Shown: piece after piece, positions 1-5,044 of the stretch
Position numbering within the stretch: the first letter of the stretch is position 1
Layout: the number at the start of each line of letters is the position of its first letter
NCBI GenBank assembly: GCA_003695505.1
Contig: RFIY01000201.1
Span: 1 to 6,270 of the forward strand
Source: J088 sp003695505 [NCBI: Candidatus Dadabacteria bacterium]
GTDB lineage: Bacteria > J088
Reading direction: 5' to 3'
Length of the DNA: 6,270 nucleotides
Program-made: the position numbers and the translations under genes
Notes under the pieces: generated by a model
Told to the model about the DNA's origin: nothing
Seen by the model: only the letters and a program-made list of their open reading frames with translations
The model's database searches: none

Positions 1-831
1 CATGTTGCGCCGTTCCTGCATCATCACGGAGTGCAGGAACGCCGTACCGGTAAACCACGGCATCAGCGCGCTGTTTTCGACGGGATCCCAGCCCCAGTAA
101 CCGCCCCACCCCAGTTCGACATAGGCCCAGTTCGCGCCGAGAATGTTGCCAAGCGTCAGAAACGCCCAGGCAATGATCGTCCAGCGCCGCGTTGTGCGTA
201 TCCAGCGGTCATCCAGCTTCCCGGTCAACATCGCCGCCAGCGCGAAGGCGAACGGCACGGTGAAACCGGTAAAACCGAGGTAAAGGCTTGGTGGATGCAG
301 CACCATCGAAGGATTTTGCAGCAGCGGGTTCAGACCGAGGCCGTCACGGGGCGTGAACGCGCGTCCCATTTCATCCACCAGCGGATCGAATGGGTTCGTT
401 GTGGCGAGGATGACGCCGACGAAAAACGTGAGCACCATGCCGAATACGCCTGCGACGACGGGAAGCAGGTCGGGATCACTCTGTGAATGCCGCTTCCAGA
501 CCAGTGCTCCAAACACCCCAACGAGCCACGCCCAAAGCAGCATACTGCCGTCCAGGCTGCCCCAGAAGGCGCTGAACTTGTAAAACAGCGGCATGTGGCG
601 CTGGCTGTTGTACGCAACGTATTCGAGGTCAAATCGGTCTGTCAGAAAGGCTGTGACCAGCATTGCGGACGCCAGCGTCAGCAGCAGTCCGTTCCCAGGC
701 AGCGTACGCCGCGCAACGGCGGCCCATCGTTCTGAGCCGTTGCGCAGCCAGACCAGAGCAGCGAGCATCGACAACACGCTGAGACATAGCGCGGCGACGA
801 GCAGGACTGTTCCGGAGAAATACGGATTCAT
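1..831 (-). CDS. ccmF: CcmF, heme lyase subunit of cytochrome c maturation (5' part only)
   Basis: CcmF is the large inner-membrane protein that, with CcmH, takes heme from holo-CcmE and ligates it to the CXXCH motif of apocytochromes c. The first 277 codons are present; the family usually has about 640-670 residues, so the gene runs off the left edge. The N-terminal part is strongly hydrophobic (membrane segments near 6-29, 48-63, 96-112, 124-144, 185-203, 218-233). The tryptophan-rich WWD domain lies at about 233-260 (GWGGYWGWDPVENSALMPW at 241-259), and the family motif NPLLQNPSMVLHPPSLYLGF is at 168-187. H179 and H267 match the two conserved periplasmic histidines flanking the WWD domain (H173 and H261 in E. 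coli). The ATG shares one base with the ccmD stop (TAATG), and an AGGAAG/AGGGCG purine stretch lies upstream. Identity is certain from the WWD context. Confidence 0.97.
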   Translation of the reverse strand, partial: MNPYFSGTVLLVAALCLSVLSMLAALVWLRNGSERWAAVARRTLPGNGLLLTLASAMLVTAFLTDRFDLEYVAYNSQRHMPLFYKFSAFWGSLDGSMLLWAWLVGVFGALVWKRHSQSDPDLLPVVAGVFGMVLTFFVGVILATTNPFDPLVDEMGRAFTPRDGLGLNPLLQNPSMVLHPPSLYLGFTGFTVPFAFALAAMLTGKLDDRWIRTTRRWTIIAWAFLTLGNILGANWAYVELGWGGYWGWDPVENSALMPWFTGTAFLHSVMMQERRNM

Positions 832-935
832 TATGCGCCCTGCTTCCTGAGGCGACGATGACGCACGATCAACACGGTCACATAGGTGCCCAGCAGCAGA
901 AAAAATGCGCCATAGGCACCAAACACATAATTCAT
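831..935 (-). CDS. ccmD: CcmD, small membrane protein of heme export to CcmE
   Basis: CcmD is a small single-span inner-membrane protein that holds CcmC, CcmE and CcmA/B together and helps release holo-CcmE. This gene encodes 34 residues, short even for the family (often 45-70). It has one hydrophobic span at about 8-24 followed by a basic cytoplasmic tail (RHRRLRK at 25-31), the usual CcmD pattern, with an aromatic/glycine N-terminus (NYVFGAYGAFF). The assignment rests mainly on position, between ccmC and ccmF, and on topology, because CcmD sequences are poorly conserved. The ATG overlaps the ccmC stop by four bases (ATGA), and a GGAG Shine-Dalgarno lies seven bases upstream. The stop overlaps the ccmF start by one base. 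No larger start is needed. Confidence 0.85.
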   Translation of the reverse strand: MNYVFGAYGAFFLLLGTYVTVLIVRHRRLRKQGA

Positions 936-1651
936 TCGAATACTCCGAGCAGTGTATCTTCGCGTTTGCGCAAGCGGGTCCGAATCGCCGACAGGCCCAG
1001 CCCCAGACAGGTCATTGCAGCAACCATGACCAGCAATGGCGTGACCATCGCTGGATCCAGTCCGCCGCCGACGTCGCCTTTGCGCATCACGACAGGAAAC
1101 GGATGCATCGAACGCCACCACAGTACCGAGAGGTGAATCACAGGCACATCGGCGAACGCAAAAATACCGAGTACCGCGCAGGCTCGCGCGGTCCAGCCGT
1201 CATTGCCGCGCGCCAGACGGATCAGATGATAGGCCGCAAACAGCAACCAGAGAATAAAGGTCGTCGTCAGACGCGGTTCCCAGACCCACCATGTGCCCCA
1301 GATCGGCCTGGCCCAGATCGGCCCGGTGACGAGCACGCCGCTCAGGAACACGAACCCCGTACTTGCCAGTCCGTGCCCGGCCTGATCCCAGAAGCGTTGC
1401 CGCGTCACCAGATAAACAATTCCGGACAGTGCAACGCCGCCGAACAGCACAAACGAAATCCAGGCGAGCGATACATGCAAATAGAAAATCTTTTGCGGTG
1501 GCCCCTGCAATGCCTCGATCGGCGCACCGGCGACAAGCCACAACCCGGCCAGCAGCAAGGCCGCTCCGATTGGCGTCAGCAGTTTGCCACACCAGTACCA
1601 GATCGTTTCCAGCTTTTCGGTCAACGGATTCTCGCTTCGGGATGCGGGCAA
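932..1651 (-). CDS. ccmC: CcmC, heme-handling membrane protein that loads CcmE
   Basis: CcmC presents heme in the periplasm and attaches it to CcmE. The protein is 239 residues from a TTG at 1651, close to the usual 240-250, with six hydrophobic segments (about 25-42, 61-81, 98-110, 131-147, 156-171, 202-221). The periplasmic WWD motif is at 111-128 (PIWARPIWGTWWVWEPRL), and the two axial histidines are H59 (FYLHVS) and H173 (VIHLSVLWW). Most proteobacterial CcmC proteins have WWVWD; here the acidic position is E125. The frame holds no ATG: upstream codons run open back to the ccmB stop, leaving TTG at 1651 or TTG at 1624 (after a weak AGCGAG) as candidates, so the N-terminus is uncertain by nine residues. 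A 36-base gap separates it from ccmB, and its stop overlaps ccmD. Confidence 0.96.
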   Translation of the reverse strand: MPASRSENPLTEKLETIWYWCGKLLTPIGAALLLAGLWLVAGAPIEALQGPPQKIFYLHVSLAWISFVLFGGVALSGIVYLVTRQRFWDQAGHGLASTGFVFLSGVLVTGPIWARPIWGTWWVWEPRLTTTFILWLLFAAYHLIRLARGNDGWTARACAVLGIFAFADVPVIHLSVLWWRSMHPFPVVMRKGDVGGGLDPAMVTPLLVMVAAMTCLGLGLSAIRTRLRKREDTLLGVFE

Positions 1652-1687
1652 GAGTGAAAGTCGTGTGTCGTAATGGGGCCGAAAACG

Positions 1688-2314
1688 TTACTCACGCATC
1701 AGAAACGGCGCGGTCCAGAGCCCAATCAACAGATACAGAATACCGAAAAACCCGGCCAGAAACATCCAGCGCTCATCGGTTACACCCCCTGCAGAATTGG
1801 TTGACACCGACAATTGGGCCACCGCGAGCAATACCGGCACCTGCAATGGGAAACCGAGCAGCGGCCCCAGCAGCGCTCCGGCCCCGGCCGCCCGTGCCAG
1901 CAAACGGCTGATCGTCGTGACGGCGGCCGTTGCTGTCGCATAGAGCGTGATCGCGACGGCGACGGTGACAATGGGCGGTTCCACCGTAAACAGCAATGAT
2001 GCAACGGCCCAGGCGCACGCCGAAATGGCTGCCGCAAGCAACACACCGACGGCAATCCATTCCCAGTAGAGCCGGTCGGCCTTTCCGGCGAGCAGATACC
2101 ACAGATGCGCCCCTGTCTGCGTCTCGCGCCGCAGAACTTCGTCGAGCGCCCAGTAGGATGCCAACGCGGCGACAATCCACGCGGATGCGGCGGCATTGCG
2201 CGCCAGGTCGGCTGGCTTTGGATCCAGCGTCACATAGGCAACCAGCAGCGCCGCTGGCACAAACAACAGCACGCCCAGCAGTGGCGCGATCGCCGCGCGC
2301 AGGCGAACGATCAT
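1688..2314 (-). CDS. ccmB: CcmB, membrane subunit of the CcmAB transporter
   Basis: CcmB is the membrane partner of the ATPase CcmA. The CcmAB complex uses ATP hydrolysis to release heme-loaded CcmE from CcmC/CcmD. The predicted protein has 208 residues (family about 215-225) with six hydrophobic segments near 8-28, 42-57, 85-109, 115-137, 145-168 and 183-205. The GFPLQVPVLL stretch at 154-163 corresponds to the conserved proline-flanked LPL-x-xP motif of CcmB, and the segment at 57-80 (LDEVLRRETQTG..LLAGKAD) is the cytoplasmic loop expected to contact CcmA. The ATG overlaps the ccmA stop by four bases (ATGA), with GGAAGG just upstream. Identification relies on the motif, topology and position between ccmA and ccmC; sequence alone is less distinctive than for CcmC or CcmF. 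Confidence 0.94.
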   Translation of the reverse strand: MIVRLRAAIAPLLGVLLFVPAALLVAYVTLDPKPADLARNAAASAWIVAALASYWALDEVLRRETQTGAHLWYLLAGKADRLYWEWIAVGVLLAAAISACAWAVASLLFTVEPPIVTVAVAITLYATATAAVTTISRLLARAAGAGALLGPLLGFPLQVPVLLAVAQLSVSTNSAGGVTDERWMFLAGFFGILYLLIGLWTAPFLMRE

Positions 2315-2916
2315 GCGCCTTCCCGATCCGGAAGCATCACGGTTGACACCTGGCGTTCCGAACCGCTCGTCAGAAACTCAGGTAGCTCCAGGTGTGTCGC
2401 AATCACACAGCAGCCCCCGCTGTCCAGATACGCCGCCGTTGCTTCCCACAGAATCGCGATGCCACGCTGATCCAGACCCGTTTGCGGTTCGTCCAGCAAC
2501 AACACCCCATCCGCAACCGCAAAGGCGCGCGCGAGCATCGCGCGCTGCCGCATCCCCTGGCTGAGTTGCCCCGGGCGCCGGTTCTGAAACTGGTCGACCC
2601 CAAATCGTTCGCATGCAGCATCGAGCCTGTCGGGAGAAATGCCAAACAGACGCGTCTGGCGCGTCAGATTGTCTCGCACCGACAGCGTTTCGATCATTTG
2701 ATGGTCGTGCCCGCACCAGCCGATGGCCTGCGCGTCAACGATGCACTGCCCGCGGTCAGGCGTCGCAAAGCCGGCCAGAACGCGCAGCAACGTTGACTTG
2801 CCACTGCCATTCGAACCGCGCAGCAGCACGAGCTCGCCCGGACCGGCCTCAAAAGACACCGGCCGGAGCGCAACGGTTCGCCCGTACAGTTTGGCGACGT
2901 CCTGGACGTGAATCAC
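2311..2916 (-). CDS. ccmA: CcmA, ATPase subunit of the CcmAB transporter
   Basis: This is a 201-residue ABC-type ATPase that drives release of holo-CcmE through CcmB, CcmC and CcmD. Visible motifs are Walker A GSNGSGKST (34-42), a Q-loop region with Q73, the signature LSQGM (118-122), Walker B VLLLDEP with D142 and catalytic E143, the D-loop GLD (147-149) and H-loop H175. It is a single ATPase domain of normal CcmA length with no membrane segment. The chosen start is GTG at 2916, which overlaps the ccmE stop by four bases (GTGA) and puts the first beta strand at residue 2, as in the family. An in-frame ATG 123 bases upstream would add 41 residues that lie wholly inside ccmE and look non-homologous. 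There is no good Shine-Dalgarno, so translation probably depends on coupling to ccmE. Confidence 0.96.
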   Translation of the reverse strand: MIHVQDVAKLYGRTVALRPVSFEAGPGELVLLRGSNGSGKSTLLRVLAGFATPDRGQCIVDAQAIGWCGHDHQMIETLSVRDNLTRQTRLFGISPDRLDAACERFGVDQFQNRRPGQLSQGMRQRAMLARAFAVADGVLLLDEPQTGLDQRGIAILWEATAAYLDSGGCCVIATHLELPEFLTSGSERQVSTVMLPDREGA

Positions 2917-3392
2917 TGCTGATTGGGCAGTGGAATATCTTCCGGGTGCCCCTTCTTGCGCCAGTCGTACTCGATCTCGTAATTGTCGAGATGTTCGAAA
3001 TCCTTGCGACTGGCCTCGGCCTGGTACTTGCTCGGACACTTCGCGAGCAGCTCATCGGCGACGAAATGGGTCGTCCCTTCAGCAAAGGTTCCGGTCACGA
3101 CGACCTGGACGCCATCGCGAAAGATGTCGGGCACCGGACCCGTATAGGTCACTTCGTAGCCGCGCGCGGCGCCGGCAACGACAAAGTCCGTCCGCAACGT
3201 GGCAGGGTCGCGCTCGATCGTGCCGGGACGAACGATGCCACTCAGCTTGATGCGATCACCAGCCACCTCATCAGGCGCAACCTGATCCACTTCGTAGTAA
3301 AACGTCATATTGCTGCCGGTCTGCGCAAACAACGCATAACCCACCGCAGCAAGTCCAATCACCAGTATGACGGTCGAGATTTGCTTCAACAT
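2913..3392 (-). CDS. ccmE: CcmE, periplasmic heme chaperone, CXXXY variant
   Basis: CcmE is anchored in the inner membrane, binds heme covalently in the periplasm and delivers it to CcmF/CcmH. The protein has 159 residues: an N-terminal signal anchor (about 5-23), then an OB-fold beta barrel with family motifs IKLSGIVRPGTI (48-59), VTYTGPVPDIFRDG (81-94) and VADELLAK (111-118). Classical CcmE has the heme-binding motif HXXXY after this LAK; here the motif is CPSKY, with C119 (codon TGT) and Y123. This CXXXY form is known from archaea and some sulfate-reducing bacteria. The C-terminal tail after Y123 is 36 residues, rich in charge. The start ATG has GGAG six bases upstream. It is the second gene after the only sizeable gap in the operon's first half (69 bases after ccmH), and its stop overlaps ccmA. 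Confidence 0.96.
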   Translation of the reverse strand: MLKQISTVILVIGLAAVGYALFAQTGSNMTFYYEVDQVAPDEVAGDRIKLSGIVRPGTIERDPATLRTDFVVAGAARGYEVTYTGPVPDIFRDGVQVVVTGTFAEGTTHFVADELLAKCPSKYQAEASRKDFEHLDNYEIEYDWRKKGHPEDIPLPNQQ

Positions 3393-3461
3393 ACCTGTCT
3401 CCGTGGCGCGCTGCGCCGGTTCTGCCAGGGGGCTGTTTTGCTGCAGAGCATGCTCATATCG
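3393..3461 (-). other. ccmH-ccmE spacer
   Basis: These 69 bases form the longest gap within the operon. They hold the ccmE ribosome binding site and a five-pair inverted repeat (3405-3417) with a three-base loop. There is no run of T after the hairpin, so it does not look like an intrinsic terminator. A 23-codon reading frame starting just after the ccmH stop and ending over the ccmE start has no ribosome binding site and no sign of coding. No promoter is convincing here. Confidence 0.4.
3399..3402 (-). promoter_or_regulatory. Ribosome binding site of ccmE
   Basis: GGAG, read on the minus strand, lies six bases before the ccmE ATG. It is one of the few clear Shine-Dalgarno sites within this operon, and it follows the one sizeable non-overlapping junction, so ccmE probably initiates independently of ccmH. 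A short hairpin (GGCGC-loop-GCGCC, 3405-3417) sits two bases upstream of it. Confidence 0.7.
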
Positions 3462-3944
3462 TTATTGATCCACCAGACGGCGCACCCGTTCATCGCGAAT
3501 TGCGGACACCGGCGTTTCGACGTTTGCGCCTGCGGCAACGTCCGCTGCCGCCGAGCGGGACCAGCGACGCAGTACGACCAGCACAAAGCCGAATGCGGCC
3601 AGCACACCGAGCACCGGTACGATCCAGGCAAGCAGTGAAAATCCACGTGCAGGAGGGCGCATCAGGATCCAGTCACCGTAGCGATCCACATAGTAGTCCA
3701 TGATCTCCTGGTCGCTGCGGCCCTCACGCACAAAATCGCGAATCTGCGCCTTCATATCTTCGGCCAGAAAGCTGGTCGAAGAAGCCAGTGACTGCGTCTT
3801 GCAGACCGGGCACTTCAACTCTTCATAGAGTCGCAGGCAACGCCATTCCTGTTCGGGCGTCAGGTCGCTGGCAACGTCGCTACCCCATCCGGGCAACGCC
3901 ACAAGCGGCAACAGCAGCAAAACGATCGGCAGGGCGTGTCGCAT
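3462..3944 (-). CDS. ccmH: CcmH, thiol oxidoreductase of the heme lyase complex
   Basis: CcmH is a membrane-anchored periplasmic protein whose CXXC reduces, or forms a mixed disulfide with, the apocytochrome heme-binding cysteines before ligation by CcmF. The gene encodes 160 residues: a signal peptide (about 1-22, LPIVLLLLPLVALPG), the active-site motif LKCPVCKTQSL (43-53, C45 and C48; family pattern LRCxxCQNQS), the conserved FVREGRSDQEIMDYYVDRYG (71-90) and LMRPP (94-98), then one C-terminal membrane span (about 102-125) and a short cytoplasmic tail. It is the short form without the TPR (CcmI-like) domain of the fused E. coli CcmH. An additional cysteine, C36, precedes the active site by nine residues. 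The ATG shares one base with the ccmG stop (TGATG), pointing to translational coupling. Confidence 0.96.
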   Translation of the reverse strand: MRHALPIVLLLLPLVALPGWGSDVASDLTPEQEWRCLRLYEELKCPVCKTQSLASSTSFLAEDMKAQIRDFVREGRSDQEIMDYYVDRYGDWILMRPPARGFSLLAWIVPVLGVLAAFGFVLVVLRRWSRSAAADVAAGANVETPVSAIRDERVRRLVDQ

Positions 3945-4516
3945 CAGGACGCATCCCCGATCCGCGAGACCACTGTCGCGAGCTGCCCGCGCGTGACCGC
4001 GCCAATGAAACGATGCCTGACAATACCCGTAGAATCGAGTACGAGCGTCTCGGGCAGTCCGGTAATGGCATAATCGATGCCGACGCGGCCCCCCGTATCG
4101 AGCGCCAGCGGATACGTTGCGTGGAACCGGTCTGCGAAATCGAGCGCGTCCTCGCGCCGATCCTGGATGGCGATACCGATCATCGTCACGTCGTCACGAT
4201 GCTCCAGCCAGAACTGCTCCAGATCATCCGCTTCGGCGGCGCAACCACCGCACCAGCTTGCCCAGAGATTGATGATGACGGGCTTCCCGTACGCCAGCAG
4301 GTCTGGCAACGACACGTTGACCGAACGGTTCTCGGGCTCGAGGCGTTCCACGGTAAATTCCGGCGCGACCTTTCCGACGAGATTGTCCTCCGGCAAATCC
4401 GCGGTCTTCTGCCGCATCGCGGCTGCAATCATTGCAAAAAACAGCAATGCAAACAAAACGACCAGGACAGGCAGGAAGCGCGGCGGACGGACGGGGTTCT
4501 CGGTTTGCGTTTCCAT
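3944..4516 (-). CDS. ccmG: CcmG (DsbE), thioredoxin-like periplasmic thiol reductase
   Basis: CcmG is a membrane-tethered thioredoxin-fold protein that passes electrons from the DsbD/CcdA-type transporter to CcmH and apocytochrome c. The protein of 190 residues has a cytoplasmic N-terminus (1-13), one membrane anchor (about 14-34), and a periplasmic thioredoxin domain with GKVAPEF (48-54), the active site WASWCGGC (85-92; C89, C92) and the cis-proline loop TGLPET (152-157, P155). The WCGGC dipeptide differs from the WCPTC/WCVPC type common in CcmG. The ATG at 4516 was chosen because the anchor then begins normally; an in-frame ATG at 4564 would add 16 His/Tyr-rich residues and has no ribosome binding site. 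A weak -10-like TACAAT lies seven bases upstream. It is the first gene of the ccm operon. Confidence 0.94.
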   Translation of the reverse strand: METQTENPVRPPRFLPVLVVLFALLFFAMIAAAMRQKTADLPEDNLVGKVAPEFTVERLEPENRSVNVSLPDLLAYGKPVIINLWASWCGGCAAEADDLEQFWLEHRDDVTMIGIAIQDRREDALDFADRFHATYPLALDTGGRVGIDYAITGLPETLVLDSTGIVRHRFIGAVTRGQLATVVSRIGDAS

Positions 4517-4584
4517 ACGTTTATTGTAACCATAATGGCAGTGGTGAATGCCGTAACACAGCATGATTTTCCAAGGAGATCCAC
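4517..4584. promoter_or_regulatory. Divergent intergenic region, likely promoters for ccmGHEABCDF and the membrane protein gene
   Basis: The 68 bases separate two divergent genes, so both promoters should lie here or just inside a coding end. On the minus strand TACAAT (4528 to 4523) resembles a -10 box and on the plus strand CATAAT (4531-4536) does too; the two lie nearly back to back. No good -35 hexamer is visible at 16-18 bases for either. The region is visibly richer in A/T than its surroundings. No operator palindrome or FNR/ArcA-type box could be supported. Confidence 0.35.
4573..4578 (+). promoter_or_regulatory. Ribosome binding site of the 148-residue membrane protein gene
   Basis: AAGGAG is a near-perfect Shine-Dalgarno, six bases before the ATG at 4585. 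It fixes the start codon and supports this reading frame as a translated gene. Confidence 0.85.
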
Positions 4585-5031
4585 ATGTACTACGGAGGCC
4601 CTGTCCGCCGCACCGTCATTGGCACCGCCGCCGGCGCGCTGTCGGCATCACTTGCCGCCGGCAACCTGGCGCTTTCGCAGGCTGTACCGCTGGACGGTCT
4701 GACATACGCTGATCTCCTGAAGTGCCTTGGACTTGGCGCCGGGGTCGGGATCGTTTTCTGCCTGGCCGTATCCGCGCTTCCGAAGAAATTCATCGCGCGC
4801 CTCGCACTTGCGGCTGTCGCCTTTGGCGTTCTGTGCCGCGGCCTGCTTTATCCGGCCTTCGGCTGGGAAATGACCGGAATGCTCGGCGCTGCGACGGCCG
4901 TCAGTGCCGTTCTCTACGGGCTACTGTTCGCGTTTATCCAGCAACATGCCTTCGACATGGCGCTGCCGAATCGCGAAATGCCTCGCCCGGCCACCGACTA
5001 CAGCGACGATCCTGCGGGCGCCCACGCCTGA
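4585..5031 (+). CDS. Small integral membrane protein of unknown function
   Basis: I do not recognise this 148-residue protein. It begins with a YYGGPVRR stretch and an alanine/glycine-rich, weakly hydrophobic segment (about 11-31), then has three clear membrane spans (about 46-65, 69-90, 96-118) and a hydrophilic C-terminal tail (124-148) rich in proline and aspartate. No catalytic motif is visible; the two cysteines before and within the first clear span (C47, C59) and C84 do not form a CXXC. A strong AAGGAG and G/C-rich third codon positions support it as real. It is divergent from the ccm operon and convergent with selD, so it is transcribed on its own. A role with cytochrome maturation can only be guessed from position. 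The stop codon lies within the short palindrome TGACCAGGTCA (5029-5039). Confidence 0.85.
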   Translation: MYYGGPVRRTVIGTAAGALSASLAAGNLALSQAVPLDGLTYADLLKCLGLGAGVGIVFCLAVSALPKKFIARLALAAVAFGVLCRGLLYPAFGWEMTGMLGAATAVSAVLYGLLFAFIQQHAFDMALPNREMPRPATDYSDDPAGAHA

Positions 5032-5044
5032 CCAGGTCACGGCG

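Noticed and set aside
905-1657. 250-codon plus-strand open frame opposite ccmC
   Set aside because: The minus strand carries the WWD motif and histidines of CcmC; the plus-strand product is low-complexity and polar.
2917-3039. 41-residue N-terminal extension of CcmA from an upstream ATG
   Set aside because: It lies wholly within ccmE, lacks a ribosome binding site, and CcmA proteins begin directly at the strand following the GTG at 2916.
3405-3417. GGCGC/GCGCC hairpin before ccmE as a terminator or riboswitch
   Set aside because: The stem is short, there is no T tract, and such repeats are expected by chance in GC-rich DNA.
2613-3638. 341-codon plus-strand open frame opposite ccmA, ccmE and ccmH
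   Set aside because: It is antisense to three identified genes, has no ribosome binding site, and its Arg/Gln-rich translation is typical of a mirror frame in GC-rich DNA.
4517-4564. 16-residue N-terminal extension of CcmG
   Set aside because: No ribosome binding site precedes the ATG at 4564; the ATG at 4516 gives a normal short cytoplasmic tail and anchor. It is not fully excluded.
3788-4702. 304-codon plus-strand open frame opposite ccmG/ccmH and running into the membrane protein gene
   Set aside because: It overlaps motif-bearing genes and the divergent control region, and the translation shows no domain.
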